Shown: piece by piece, positions 44,307 through 54,278 of the stretch
How the letters are laid out: every line of letters starts with the position of its first letter
Position numbering within the stretch: the stretch's first letter is position 1
Origin: UPXZ01 sp964345395
GTDB taxonomy: Bacteria > Bacteroidota > Bacteroidia > Bacteroidales > Paludibacteraceae
Direction of reading: 5' to 3'
Assembly (NCBI GenBank): GCA_964345395.1
Contig: CAYFRA010000002.1
Span: 1 to 64,000, forward strand
Length of the DNA stretch: 64,000 bases
The notes under the pieces: model-generated
What the model saw: the letters and a program-made list of their open reading frames with translations, nothing else
Database searches by the model: none
Told to the model about the DNA's origin: nothing
Program-made: the position numbers and the translations under genes

Positions 44307-45824
44307 TTATTTGTCATTTTTTATACGTTTCCAAGCGGGAATATTCTTGATTTCTTTCAACTTGTCATCATCATCTTCATCCAAGAGGTCGAACAAATCT
44401 AACTCAGGAAAATCCTCTTCNNNNNNNNNNNNNNNNNNNNNNNNNNNNNNNNNNNNNNNNNNNNNNNNNNNNNNNNNNNNNNNNNNNNNNNNNNNNNNNN
44501 NNNNNNNNNNNNNNNNNNNNTCCTCTTCATCGAAATCATCAAAGGATTTATCGATTGGATCTACTGATTTTTTTGGTTGAGATGGTTGAGCAATTGATGT
44601 TCCGTATAGTTTTTTGAAAGCTGTGATAATATCCTCGTCGCTCAAATCTTCGTTGGGTTTCTTTTCAATAATCTCGCTATCTACCAAAATATCCTTGTTC
44701 TCTATTTCAGTGATTTCTTCAGCAGCTTTGGGAGAGCTACTTTTCGTTTGATTATCTTCGGGTAATGCTTCTTTTATCTCATCACTTTGTACATTATGCT
44801 TTATGATTTCGGGCAAATCGCTCACTTCAAATCCTGTAGCAATAAGTGTGATTTTAACCTTTTCACCCAAAGTTTCATCATAAGCAATACCCCAAATTAC
44901 GTTGATGTCCTCACCAACACTCTCCATAAATCGATGTACCTGCTTCACTTCATCCATTCTAATTTCATTCTCTTTAGAGCAGTATAAGCTCAATAAGATT
45001 TTAGTAGCTCCTTTCACATCGCTGGTGTTGAGCAGTGGTGAGTTGAGAGCATCCTCAATGGCATTTGTAATTCTTTCATCACCCTCAGCGTAGCCAGTAT
45101 TCATAATTGCCACTTTTCCTTTACGCATAATGGAGTTCACATCTGCAAAGTCAATATTGATATGCCCTGTTTTAGTAATAATTTCGGCAATGGCTTTGGC
45201 AGAATTGCTCAAAATATCATCTGCTTTTTCAAAGGCGTTGGATAATCCAAGGTCGCTATAGATATCTTTCAGTTTTTCGTTGTTAATGACCAATAGGGCA
45301 TCTACATGTTCGCTTAATTTAGCTATACCTTTAAGGGCTTGTATGATTTTGTTTTTACCCTCGAATGCAAATGGAATGGTAACAATGCCGATGGTAAGAA
45401 TATTCAATTCGCTTGCCACTTGTGCCACAACAGGAGAGGCTCCAGTGCCAGTCCCTCCTCCCATTCCAGCGGTAATAAACACCATTTTTGTATTGTCAGA
45501 AAGATGATGTTTGATCAGATCAATAGATTCTTGAGCCGCTTCAAATCCAATTTCAGGGTTTCCACCAGCACCCAATCCATTGGTTTTTTCTTCGCCAATT
45601 TGGATTTTAATCGGCACCGGTGATACCTCTAAATCTTGATAATCGGTATTGCAAACCATAAAAGTAACATCTTCGATACCTTTTCGAAACATGTGATTGA
45701 CAGCGTTTCCTCCGCCACCACCAACACCTATCACTTTTATAATTGAATCGTTTGATATTTTTATTTTACTGATAGGCATTGTTATTTTGCCTTCGAGTAA
45801 GTCTTTTTTGTCTTGTAGTTTCAT
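44307..45824 (-). CDS. ftsZ: Cell division protein FtsZ (interrupted by an assembly gap)
   Basis: Tubulin-like GTPase that forms the division ring. N-terminal GTP-binding blocks are IKVIGVGGGGGNAVNHM, the tubulin loop AGMGGGTGTGASP, and NIDFADVNSIM in the T7 synergy region. After the GTPase domain (to about residue 330) comes a Glu/Asp/Lys-rich linker, then a run of 100 Ns (44421-44520). The C-terminal tail resumes in the same frame as acidic EEDFPELDLFDLLDE, ending with IPAWKRIKNDK, whose IPAWKR resembles the FtsA/ZipA-binding tail. The true length of the linker is unknown. ftsA lies 39 bases upstream. Confidence 0.95.
   Translation of the reverse strand: MKLQDKKDLLEGKITMPISKIKISNDSIIKVIGVGGGGGNAVNHMFRKGIEDVTFMVCNTDYQDLEVSPVPIKIQIGEEKTNGLGAGGNPEIGFEAAQESIDLIKHHLSDNTKMVFITAGMGGGTGTGASPVVAQVASELNILTIGIVTIPFAFEGKNKIIQALKGIAKLSEHVDALLVINNEKLKDIYSDLGLSNAFEKADDILSNSAKAIAEIITKTGHINIDFADVNSIMRKGKVAIMNTGYAEGDERITNAIEDALNSPLLNTSDVKGATKILLSLYCSKENEIRMDEVKQVHRFMESVGEDINVIWGIAYDETLGEKVKITLIATGFEVSDLPEIIKHNVQSDEIKEALPEDNQTKSSSPKAAEEITEIENKDILVDSEIIEKKPNEDLSDEDIITAFKKLYGTSIAQPSQPKKSVDPIDKSFDDFDEEXXXXXXXXXXXXXXXXXXXXXXXXXXXXXXXXXXEEDFPELDLFDLLDEDDDDKLKEIKNIPAWKRIKNDK
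44421..44520. other. Assembly gap (100 N) in the ftsZ linker
   Basis: Exactly 100 Ns. The same 8-mer TCCTCTTC abuts the gap on both sides (44413-44420 and 44521-44528), so an unresolved acidic GAAGAGGA-type repeat is the likely cause. Confidence 0.97.
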
Positions 45825-45863
45825 TTCTAAGTTGTTTTATTTTGTTTTACTCGTTGGTTTTTG

Positions 45864-47111
45864 TTAAGTTGGGTTTTCGTCATATCTGAACAAATCATTA
45901 ATTTTTGATCCTATTTTTTTACGAACTTTTACCGTAAATGGGATTTTGCCCGGTATTTCAACCTTGTTGTCTGTCTCTTTTTTGATATTGGTCAGTAGCA
46001 GAGCACCAATAGCCAAAGCATATTCGGGTTCGTAGTATTTACTTTCACTTTCCTCGTCTAAATGGACGGAATGATCATTTTGATAAACGTTGATGCTTGT
46101 GCGGTTGTATATGTATTCATCTAAATAACTCAGTTTGGAACCACCTCCGGTGATAAAAATACCGTGAGGAAGTGGAAATGTGATGTTGTCCAAAATATTT
46201 TGGATGGGTCTAAATATTTCATCTAACCTGGCTTCGATGATATGAGCCAGTTTCAGTGTCGATATTTTTACTTTTTCTTCATTGGCTTCTTCGTGGGGAA
46301 TCCGTATGGTTTTTGGGTCAGTTACCAACAATTTGTCAGCCACACCCACCTTTCTTTTCAATATCTCAGCGTTTTCATAGCTAATTCCTATCGACTTGAT
46401 ATCATTTGTGATGTCGTCGCTACCCAGAGGAACCACTCTGTACTCTTGAAGCTTGCCTTTGTAGTAGATGGCTAAGGTGGTGGTAGAAGCCTCAAATGAA
46501 ATTATTGCCACACCCTCTTCTCGTTCTTCATCAGAAAGCAATGCAGTAGATAGAGCTTCGATACCAACTAACTGGTAATCTAAGTTTAAGCCTGTTCGCT
46601 CGACGGTTTTTTCGATGTTGTTTCTGATGTAACGTTGTCCAATGATTACGTTAAAGTCGATACGCAACTTCTTGCCTCTCTTGTTTATAGGATCTTTTTC
46701 GTATTTACTATCAATGTAATAGGCGTCTGGTGCAATGTCGAAAACAAATAAATCCATATCTTCAAAATGCTGAATACAGCTCTCTTTCATCTTATCGATT
46801 AGCTCTTCGTTTACGTAACCTATGATCTCTTGATCTACAGTGAATGTGTCGTTACGCATAGAACGTGCGTTGACGGTGATGCTGATTTTATCATACTTTT
46901 TCTCTTTGGTTAAGTTGCTAATTAGCTTAACAACTTCAGTAGTACGATAGGCAGCATTACTGAAATTTAAAATAATCCCTTGCTCTATGCCTTCATTTTC
47001 TTTTGATAGAGATCCGAGTATTTTCACTTTCCCGTCTTCTTGCACCACAGCAGAGAAAGCAGTAATATTATTACTGTTGTATTCGATGTATAAAATAGGA
47101 TATTTTGTCAT
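45864..47111 (-). CDS. ftsA: Cell division protein FtsA
   Basis: 415 residues, actin-like ATPase. Motifs include ISITVNARSMRND, the phosphate-2 region VAIISFEASTTTLAIYYKG, the adenosine segment GIFITGGGSKLSYLDEYI and the ending LFRYDENPT. The catalytic Asp-like position in this phosphate loop reads FEAS, where most FtsA have DxG. The membrane-targeting C-terminal helix (KVRKKIGSKINDLFRY) is present. It tethers FtsZ to the membrane, and the gene lies between ftsQ and ftsZ as expected. Confidence 0.93.
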   Translation of the reverse strand: MTKYPILYIEYNSNNITAFSAVVQEDGKVKILGSLSKENEGIEQGIILNFSNAAYRTTEVVKLISNLTKEKKYDKISITVNARSMRNDTFTVDQEIIGYVNEELIDKMKESCIQHFEDMDLFVFDIAPDAYYIDSKYEKDPINKRGKKLRIDFNVIIGQRYIRNNIEKTVERTGLNLDYQLVGIEALSTALLSDEEREEGVAIISFEASTTTLAIYYKGKLQEYRVVPLGSDDITNDIKSIGISYENAEILKRKVGVADKLLVTDPKTIRIPHEEANEEKVKISTLKLAHIIEARLDEIFRPIQNILDNITFPLPHGIFITGGGSKLSYLDEYIYNRTSINVYQNDHSVHLDEESESKYYEPEYALAIGALLLTNIKKETDNKVEIPGKIPFTVKVRKKIGSKINDLFRYDENPT

Positions 47112-47152
47112 AATAATTAAAATTTTGATAGAATTAAATCAAGCAGGAATCA

Positions 47153-47890
47153 CTATCGCTTTGTACATACAACTTGATTGTTGAAACTCAAATCTATTTT
47201 TGAATATGCCTCCCAACCCACTTTGCTCAGTCCGTAAAGATAAAACATTTGCATTCTTTTGAGCTTCTTTTCAAAGTTGTCAAAACTACCCAATACTATG
47301 ATGTGATCTCCTACGCGAGGTATAAGCTGAACCTGACTTTGGTTGTTGATATAGATTTGTTCAATCTGATTGTCCCAAAACTCATCTTTACGCACATACT
47401 TCACAAATTCAAACAACTCATTGGTAGCTAAAGTTTTTGTAACTTTGCCTGTAACGATAGGAAGATAAACACTGTTTTGTGTAGCTAATGGCATAAGCTC
47501 TCCCTCGTCGTCAACAAAATAATTTTCGCCTGAGAAAACTCTAAAAATTGGTTTCCTCTGATGGATATCTATAACCACCTCCCCTTTTGGAGATTTATAG
47601 CAATCTGCATTTTTGATGATAGGGTGCTCATTCAAAATCTTCTCTATATCGGCAGTCTTGAATGACTCAAATCTCTCACCAATGGGATACAGATTGTTGT
47701 TGGCGAGATAACGAGCTATATCCTCTGCATCAATAAGCTGCAAATCGGCTGAGTTTGTAAAATGAATATTGACATTGCTACAAACTTGCCTGTTTTCATT
47801 ATTGGCACTGAATTTATTCATACCCAGTAAAAACAACAAACTTGCCAGCACTGCAACGGATAATAGTATGTATTTGAGAGTACTATTCAT
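47153..47890 (-). CDS. ftsQ: Cell division protein FtsQ
   Basis: 245 residues. A single N-terminal membrane helix (YILLSVAVLASLLFLLGM) is followed by a periplasmic part with a POTRA-like alpha/beta region (about residues 40-110, FKTADIEKILNEHPIIKNADCYKSPKGEVVIDIHQR in outline). It is weakly conserved, as usual for FtsQ/DivIB. The position between murC and ftsA, with an 8-base overlap with murC, supports the call. Confidence 0.88.
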   Translation of the reverse strand: MNSTLKYILLSVAVLASLLFLLGMNKFSANNENRQVCSNVNIHFTNSADLQLIDAEDIARYLANNNLYPIGERFESFKTADIEKILNEHPIIKNADCYKSPKGEVVIDIHQRKPIFRVFSGENYFVDDEGELMPLATQNSVYLPIVTGKVTKTLATNELFEFVKYVRKDEFWDNQIEQIYINNQSQVQLIPRVGDHIIVLGSFDNFEKKLKRMQMFYLYGLSKVGWEAYSKIDLSFNNQVVCTKR

Positions 47891-49274
47891 TTTTTGCTTT
47901 ATATTTCTTTTTTAGAAATTCTTGTATATTGGGCACAATCTTTTCGATATCACCTGCACCAAAACTGACAACGATATCTAAATCTTGTTGATCAAGCAAA
48001 GTTAGTAAATTTTCTTTTGAGCTTAATGTTTTATCCTCGATGCTAACATCATTAAAGATAATCTCAGAGCTAACTCCTTCAATAGGCTCTTCACGAGCGG
48101 GATATATATCCAATAAAATCAAGCTATCCAAATTAGATAACGAATGTGCAAACTCTTTGGCAAAATCTTTCGTTCTGCTGTAGAGATGTGGTTGAAAGAT
48201 GCCCGTAATTTTTCTGTCAGGATAAAGGTATCTGATAGAGTCAATGCTGGCATCTAATTCACTTGGGTGGTGAGCATAATCATCAATGTAAACCAAATTG
48301 TCATAGTTGATTTTGAAATCGAATCTTCGATAAATGCCTGAAAAAGACGCCATCGATACCCGCAACTCAGGGAGAGTAACACCATTGAGCCAGGCCATAG
48401 CCATAGCTGCCAAGCCATTTTCAACATTGATAAGCATAGGCACAGATAGTCGGATGTCGTGAGCCGACTCAGTGGGGGTTACAAAATCAAACAAAATACT
48501 GCCTTTATCAATCCTGATATTTTCAGCTCTGAAATCTGCATTTTCTCCAAATCCGTATGTGTAACTCTTCACACCTTTATTCAGAACAGCATTTAGCTCT
48601 ACTTTTTCGTTTACTAAAAGATAACCACCACTTTTGATTAGCGAGGTAAAATGCTCAAAACTTTTCACATACTCATCAAGTGTATGGTAGATATCCAAAT
48701 GATCGGGATCGACAGATGTGATCACAGCCATAAATGGGCGTAGATGATGAAAGGATCTATCATATTCGTCAGCTTCAACAATGACATAATTGCTATGATT
48801 TGAGAGAATCATATTGGTTTTGTAGTTGTTAGATATTCCCCCTAAAAACGCATTGCATTTTACCTGAGACTGTTGGAATAGATGTGCTGTAATGGTTGTT
48901 GTGGTGGTTTTGCCATGTGTCCCAGCTATACAAATTGCTTTGTTGTTGTCTGTTATTTTGCCTAAAAGTTCGGCCCGTTTGATGGTGTCGAAACCTTTTT
49001 CGATAAAATAATTCAACTGCTCATGTGATGCGGGAATGGCAGGCGTGAAGACAACAAGTGTATTGCGCGGGGTTAAAAAAGTTTGGGGTATGGTAGAAAT
49101 ATTATCGATGTAGTTTATCACCACTCCTTCATCTTCCAACTCTTGAGTAAGCACACTTGATCGAAGGTCATATCCTGCCACTTTGAAACCTTTTGCATTG
49201 AAATAGCGGGCGAGAGCACTCATCCCAGCTCCACCAATTCCGATAAAATAATATTGCGTATATTTGTTTGTCAT
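47883..49274 (-). CDS. murC: UDP-N-acetylmuramate--L-alanine ligase
   Basis: 463 residues, Mur ligase architecture: N-terminal YFIGIGGAGMSALARYF, ATP-binding GTHGKTTTTTITAHLF, central EADEYDRSFHHLRP and the C-terminal DDYAHHPSELDASI and FQPHLYSRT. It adds the first peptide residue of the peptidoglycan stem. The start codon overlaps the murG stop by one base. Confidence 0.97.
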   Translation of the reverse strand: MTNKYTQYYFIGIGGAGMSALARYFNAKGFKVAGYDLRSSVLTQELEDEGVVINYIDNISTIPQTFLTPRNTLVVFTPAIPASHEQLNYFIEKGFDTIKRAELLGKITDNNKAICIAGTHGKTTTTTITAHLFQQSQVKCNAFLGGISNNYKTNMILSNHSNYVIVEADEYDRSFHHLRPFMAVITSVDPDHLDIYHTLDEYVKSFEHFTSLIKSGGYLLVNEKVELNAVLNKGVKSYTYGFGENADFRAENIRIDKGSILFDFVTPTESAHDIRLSVPMLINVENGLAAMAMAWLNGVTLPELRVSMASFSGIYRRFDFKINYDNLVYIDDYAHHPSELDASIDSIRYLYPDRKITGIFQPHLYSRTKDFAKEFAHSLSNLDSLILLDIYPAREEPIEGVSSEIIFNDVSIEDKTLSSKENLLTLLDQQDLDIVVSFGAGDIEKIVPNIQEFLKKKYKAKNE

Positions 49275-50377
49275 TATTTTGTTTGAATTATTTTAAAAAC
49301 CTCATCAACAATTTTTTTTGCTGAATTGTGGTGGGCTAATTTAATAATATTATTTGAAAGCTCGCCCAATTTAGTTTCATTTTTCAGAATATCCATAGCA
49401 GTATCGATAAGTTTTTCGTTCGCTTCATTATCTCTAATCAAGATAGCGGCATTTTTGTTCGATAAAGCAAGAGCATTCATAGTTTGGTGATCCTCTGCAA
49501 CATTGGGTGAGGGCACTAAGATAACGGGTTTTCCCAAAATACACAATTCTGAGATAGAGCTTGCACCCGAACGTGAGATAATCAGATCGGCAATGGCGTA
49601 GGCGTAGTCCATCCTCGATATAAAATCACTCACATAGATGTTGTCAGCCTGTTTTGTAGCCAAACGCTCTTTTGCTTTATTGATATATGTTTTGCCTGTT
49701 TGCCATATAATCTGCACATTCTCTTGCTTTATTATTTTGTCAATACTATTTGCTACACTCTCGTTGATGGTGCGAGCACCCAAACTGCCACCAACAAACA
49801 AGATGGTTTTTTTGCTATTTGATAATCCAAAATAATCATATCCCGCTTGCTTTTTGCTATCATCTATTTCAAATAAATCTTGACGGATAGGATTGCCAGT
49901 AATTACAATTTTTTCAGAAGGAAAAAACTTCTCCATCCCATCATAAGCTACACAAATCTTTGATGCTTTTTTTGCTAACAACTTGTTGGTTACGCCTGCA
50001 TAGGAGTTCTGTTCTTGCAGTAGTGTAGGCACGCCTTGACGCGATGCTGCTTTGAGTGTGGGAGCACTGGCATAGCCACCCACTCCAATGGCAATATCAG
50101 GTTTGAATTGGCGAATAATTTTTTTAGCTTTCAGGATACTTTTAAAAAGATCGATCACAACGCCAAAGTTTTTGAGAATATTCTTACGATCTAAACCGCG
50201 AACCGGTAAACCAACAATTTCGTAGCCCGCCTGTGGAACACGTTCCATCTCCATACGCCCCAAAGCACCAACAAAGAGGATTTCAGCCTCTTTATCGCGC
50301 TGTTTTATCTCATTTGCAATACTGATTGCAGGAAAAATATGACCGCCTGTTCCGCCTCCGCTTATGATGTATTTCAT
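49274..50377 (-). CDS. murG: Undecaprenyldiphospho-muramoylpentapeptide GlcNAc-transferase
   Basis: About 367 residues from MKYIISGG. The frame begins seven codons upstream at 50398. Motifs are IISGGGTGGHIFPAISIA, PTLLQEQNSYAGVTNK, LFVGGSLGARTINE and the donor-binding ISRSGASSISELCILGKPVIL. It makes lipid II from lipid I on the inner leaflet. Confidence 0.97.
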   Translation of the reverse strand: MKYIISGGGTGGHIFPAISIANEIKQRDKEAEILFVGALGRMEMERVPQAGYEIVGLPVRGLDRKNILKNFGVVIDLFKSILKAKKIIRQFKPDIAIGVGGYASAPTLKAASRQGVPTLLQEQNSYAGVTNKLLAKKASKICVAYDGMEKFFPSEKIVITGNPIRQDLFEIDDSKKQAGYDYFGLSNSKKTILFVGGSLGARTINESVANSIDKIIKQENVQIIWQTGKTYINKAKERLATKQADNIYVSDFISRMDYAYAIADLIISRSGASSISELCILGKPVILVPSPNVAEDHQTMNALALSNKNAAILIRDNEANEKLIDTAMDILKNETKLGELSNNIIKLAHHNSAKKIVDEVFKIIQTK

Positions 50378-50404
50378 TTTGTTTGTTGTTTTATTCATTA
50401 GTAA

Positions 50405-51628
50405 TTAAATTGTTTCAATATCAATCACTTCACCTTCATCGATGTTTTCGTCAAAATTTTCAGCTTGCGCCTCCTCTTTAATCTGTCGGATTATCCCTAA
50501 GATGATACCAAAATAGATGCTGGTTATCACAATTGAAGTGCCACCACGACTGATAAGGGGTAGTGTTTGCCCTGTGACCAAACCAAAACCAGAACCTACC
50601 AACATGTTTACCGAGGCTTGCAGTGTAATGATTAAGCCTAAGCCAGTAACCAAAAGAGCTGGAAAAGTTGATCTACACAGCGTAGCTATCTGTCCCGTTC
50701 GGAAGAGCAAGGCCATGTAAAGAATCATGATAAAAATTCCACCTATAAGTCCCATCTCTTCTAAAATAATAGCAAATATAAAATCATCAAAAGCATGTGG
50801 CAAATAGTCTCTTTGTATGCTATTGCCAGGGAATACCCCCTTCAAACCGCCGTGGGCAACTGCAATTCTGCCTTGCTGTACTTGATAATTTTTATCATTA
50901 ATCTCAAATCGTTTTTCAGGATTTTTATCTTCACTTAGGTTGATAATTCTGTTTACCCAAGTTGTAGCACGAGCCAAAGGTCGCGGAAGTTTTTCCGAGT
51001 CCACACTTTTGGCTATGAGTAGTATGGATAGTACCAATACCAAAATAATAGCAATGATTGGGAGAAGTTTTTTGTAAGATATTTGTCCTAAAAACATAAT
51101 GCTAAATATCGTAAAACCAATAATAGCAGCTGTAGAGAAGTTTTCTAAAAATATCAAACCTATTGTAGGGATAGAAAAATAGAGTATTATTTTAAAAATC
51201 TTATTTTCATCAGTTGGTTTAGCTCTAACCCTTGACACCAGATCGGCAACAACGATAATTAATGAGAGTTTAGCTAATTCTGATGGTTGGAAACTGATAC
51301 CTAAAATACTTATCCAGCGTCTTGCATTATTAGTTACTACACCTCTTGCTGATAAATAGACTAATAGCGAAAACGATATGATAAACCCCAAGTAACCCAA
51401 TATCCTTATATATTTATAAGGTACGAGATGGACGACAAATGCAAAAAAAGCTCCTATCGAAAGAAAAGCGATGTGCATAAGTATGGGTTGCTGGTGGTTT
51501 GAGGCTTTGAATGCCAGTGTGCTCGATGCACTAAATAGCACAATGACAGATATAACACTTAGCACAATGAAGATTGTCCAAATCGTTTTATCGCCTCGCA
51601 AGTATTTTGAAATAGATTTTTCCATCAT
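50405..51628 (-). CDS. ftsW: SEDS glycosyltransferase FtsW
   Basis: 407 residues with about ten membrane helices. SEDS signatures include NNARRWISILGISFQPSELAKL, the lumenal QVQQGRIAVAHGGLKGVFPGN and LPHAFDDFIFAIILEEMGLIGG, and the late SVNMLVGSGFGLVTGQTLPLISRGGTS. It polymerises septal peptidoglycan together with the transpeptidase encoded upstream (ftsI). It lies 9 bases after murD. Confidence 0.96.
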   Translation of the reverse strand: MMEKSISKYLRGDKTIWTIFIVLSVISVIVLFSASSTLAFKASNHQQPILMHIAFLSIGAFFAFVVHLVPYKYIRILGYLGFIISFSLLVYLSARGVVTNNARRWISILGISFQPSELAKLSLIIVVADLVSRVRAKPTDENKIFKIILYFSIPTIGLIFLENFSTAAIIGFTIFSIMFLGQISYKKLLPIIAIILVLVLSILLIAKSVDSEKLPRPLARATTWVNRIINLSEDKNPEKRFEINDKNYQVQQGRIAVAHGGLKGVFPGNSIQRDYLPHAFDDFIFAIILEEMGLIGGIFIMILYMALLFRTGQIATLCRSTFPALLVTGLGLIITLQASVNMLVGSGFGLVTGQTLPLISRGGTSIVITSIYFGIILGIIRQIKEEAQAENFDENIDEGEVIDIETI

Positions 51629-51637
51629 TTTTACTTG

Positions 51638-52972
51638 TTACAGTTTTCTCACATAATCTTTAAATTGTTTTCCTCTATCTTCATAGTTTTTAAAAAGATC
51701 GAAGCTGGCACAGCTTGGTGATAATAAAACAGTATCACCTGGTTTGGCAACCTCATAAGCCAACTTGACACTCTCTTCCATCGATTTTGTTTCAGAGATA
51801 TGCTCCACTTTTCCTTCAAAAAACTCTTTAAGCTTACTGTTGTCTAAGCCCAATAATATGAGGTGATTAACTTTTTCGACAACCAATGCCTCTATCTCAC
51901 TATAATCATTCCCTTTGTCGGTTCCGCCCATAATCAGCACAACAGATGAGTTGATGCTATCCAAAGCATACCAACATGAATTGACATTGGTGGCTTTACT
52001 GTCATTTACATACACTACATCACGAACTGTAGCTACATATTCCAAACGATGTTCTACACCTTGAAACCCTCTCAGTGATTGACGTATATTATCTTTTCGT
52101 ATATCCATAATTGAAGCGGCAAGACCAGCAGCCATCGCATTGTGTCGGTTATGCTTGCCTTTGATTGCTATTTCTGTTGTTGCCATATTGAAAATTTCTT
52201 TGTTTGTTATTATTAATTCATCATTTTCGATGTATGCTTGTGAACTTTCACTTCTGTTTTCTGCAAATGGAAGTAATTGAGACGCTATCTGCATTTTTTT
52301 GATGCGTTTATCTATTTCTACGTCCTCTTCCCAGTAGATGAAGTAGTCATCTTTTGTCTGATTTTGTATAATTTTAAATTTAGAATCGATATATTTTTGA
52401 AAATCATTATCATATCTATCCAAGTGATCGGGGCTGATGTTGAGCAAAATAGCTACGTCTGCTTTGAATGCTATCATATCATCCAATTGAAAACTGCTTA
52501 GCTCTAAAACATAATAATCGTACTTCTCTAATGCCACCTGCATAGCTAAGCTCCTACCCACATTTCCTGCCAAGCCCACATTTAAGCCAGCATCTTTGAA
52601 AATTTGATAAAGCAACATAGAAGTAGTGGTTTTCCCATTGCTTCCTGTTATACAAATCATTTTAGCTTCTGTAAAAAACGAAGCAAATTCGATTTCAGAA
52701 ATTAGCTCTATCCCTTTAGTTCTGATTTTTTCAACAATTGGAGCATTGTCGGGTATGCCCGGACTTTTGATAACGGTGTCGGCATTGAGAATAAGATCCT
52801 CGCTATGTCGTAACTCCTCAAAATCAATCTGATGTTCTGTCAAAAGAGCTTTGTACTTATCTGCTATTTTGCCATAATCTGACACAAACAGATCAAAGTT
52901 TTGTCTCTTTGCCAACACAGCAGCTCCTGTTCCACTTTCGCCACCACCTAATATGACCACTCTTTTTGCCAT
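51638..52972 (-). CDS. murD: UDP-N-acetylmuramoylalanine--D-glutamate ligase
   Basis: 444 residues. The N-terminal nucleotide-like domain starts with VVILGGGESGTGAAVLA. The ATP site is ITGSNGKTTTSMLLYQIF, followed by LELSSFQLDDM, LNISPDHLDRYDN and the C-terminal MGGTDKGNDYSEI and LLSPSCASFDLFKNYEDRG. It adds D-Glu to the stem peptide. Spacing to mraY is 7 bases. Confidence 0.97.
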   Translation of the reverse strand: MAKRVVILGGGESGTGAAVLAKRQNFDLFVSDYGKIADKYKALLTEHQIDFEELRHSEDLILNADTVIKSPGIPDNAPIVEKIRTKGIELISEIEFASFFTEAKMICITGSNGKTTTSMLLYQIFKDAGLNVGLAGNVGRSLAMQVALEKYDYYVLELSSFQLDDMIAFKADVAILLNISPDHLDRYDNDFQKYIDSKFKIIQNQTKDDYFIYWEEDVEIDKRIKKMQIASQLLPFAENRSESSQAYIENDELIITNKEIFNMATTEIAIKGKHNRHNAMAAGLAASIMDIRKDNIRQSLRGFQGVEHRLEYVATVRDVVYVNDSKATNVNSCWYALDSINSSVVLIMGGTDKGNDYSEIEALVVEKVNHLILLGLDNSKLKEFFEGKVEHISETKSMEESVKLAYEVAKPGDTVLLSPSCASFDLFKNYEDRGKQFKDYVRKL

Positions 52973-52979
52973 TTTTATC

Positions 52980-54251
52980 TTATCTCACTTTTAAAGTAAT
53001 GATGGTTATTGCTGCCAATATCAAACCTATCAGCCAAAATCTGACTACCAATTTCGATTCGTGAACGGGATTGAAAGGTTTCTTTATTAAGGCATCAATA
53101 CCAGATTTACCTCCTTTTTGAAAATGGTGGTGAATGGGCGACATCAAAAAGACTCGTCTGCCCACACCGCTTTTCTTTTTGGTATATTTGAAGTAAGAGG
53201 TTTGAATTATTACCGATAAACTTTCGATAAAGAACACACCGCACAAAATAGGGATCAACAACTCTTTGTGAATGGCAATGGCAAATACCGCAACGATTCC
53301 ACCCAATGTCAAACTACCTGTATCACCCATAAACACTTGTGCAGGGTAGGAGTTGTACCATAAAAAACCAATGGTAGCCCCGATAAGCGTGCCTGCAAAA
53401 ATCACCATCTCGCCTGTGCCGGGGATATACATAATATTTAGATAACCAGCGTAATTGACGTTGCCCGATAGGTAGGCCAATATCCCCAAAGTGACACCTA
53501 TGATTGCTGTAGATCCGGTTGTGATGCCATCCATTCCATCGGTGAGGTTGGAACTGTTTGAAACGGCAGTAACTACAAATATCGACATGATGACAAACAA
53601 TATCCAGCCATAGGTTTGGGCTTTATCACCTGCCCACTTGAATGCGTTTGCATAGTCCCAATTGTTGTTTTTGACAAAAGGGATGGTCGATTTGGTTGAT
53701 TTAATATCTTCGCTCTTGAAGCTCACCTCCTCTACTCGTTGATTTTGACCGATATGTTCTATGTTTTCACGTATCACGGCTTGTGGGCTCATATAGAGAA
53801 TAATACCTACTATCAATCCTAATCCTACTTGTCCGAAAACTTTAAACTTACCTTTTAGTCCATCTTTATTTCCTGATTTAAACTTGAGATAATCGTCAAG
53901 AAAACCAATCACACCCATCCAAATTGTGGAAATAATGAGTAGAATGATATAGATATTGGTCAAGTCGGCCAAAAGTAGCGTAGGTATCAGTATAGAGATG
54001 ATGATGATGATACCGCCCATTGTGGGTGTACCTTTTTTCTTCTCTTGATCTCCCAAACCCAAATCTCGAATTACCTCTCCTATCTGCATTTTCTGCAATT
54101 TGTCGATTATTTTTCTTCCAAACAGAGTTGCAATAAGCAGGGCAAGAAGAAAACCTACGCCAGCTCTAAAAGAGATTGACGTAAACATACTATAACCCGC
54201 AATATCAAAGTTTTTGGATAAATTTTTTATAAGTAAATAAAACATATTCAA
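52980..54251 (-). CDS. mraY: Phospho-N-acetylmuramoyl-pentapeptide transferase
   Basis: 423 residues, ten membrane helices. Diagnostic blocks are KKGTPTMGGIIIIISIL, GFLDDYLKFKSGNKDGLKGKFK (catalytic Asp pair), NSSNLTDGMDGITTG, FMGDTGSLTLGG and SPIHHHFQKGG. A loop of about 60 residues between helices (ENIEHIGQNQRVEEVSFKSE region) makes it longer than E. coli MraY (360), a Bacteroidota trait. It transfers phospho-MurNAc-pentapeptide to the undecaprenyl carrier made by UppS. Confidence 0.97.
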   Translation of the reverse strand: MNMFYLLIKNLSKNFDIAGYSMFTSISFRAGVGFLLALLIATLFGRKIIDKLQKMQIGEVIRDLGLGDQEKKKGTPTMGGIIIIISILIPTLLLADLTNIYIILLIISTIWMGVIGFLDDYLKFKSGNKDGLKGKFKVFGQVGLGLIVGIILYMSPQAVIRENIEHIGQNQRVEEVSFKSEDIKSTKSTIPFVKNNNWDYANAFKWAGDKAQTYGWILFVIMSIFVVTAVSNSSNLTDGMDGITTGSTAIIGVTLGILAYLSGNVNYAGYLNIMYIPGTGEMVIFAGTLIGATIGFLWYNSYPAQVFMGDTGSLTLGGIVAVFAIAIHKELLIPILCGVFFIESLSVIIQTSYFKYTKKKSGVGRRVFLMSPIHHHFQKGGKSGIDALIKKPFNPVHESKLVVRFWLIGLILAAITIITLKVR

Positions 54252-54278
54252 TAGTTGTTAATGATTTCTACATATATA

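Noticed and set aside
44421..44520. The N run as a sign of an insertion or deletion in ftsZ
   Set aside because: It is exactly 100 Ns with the same 8-mer on both sides, which indicates a scaffold placeholder rather than a biological interruption.
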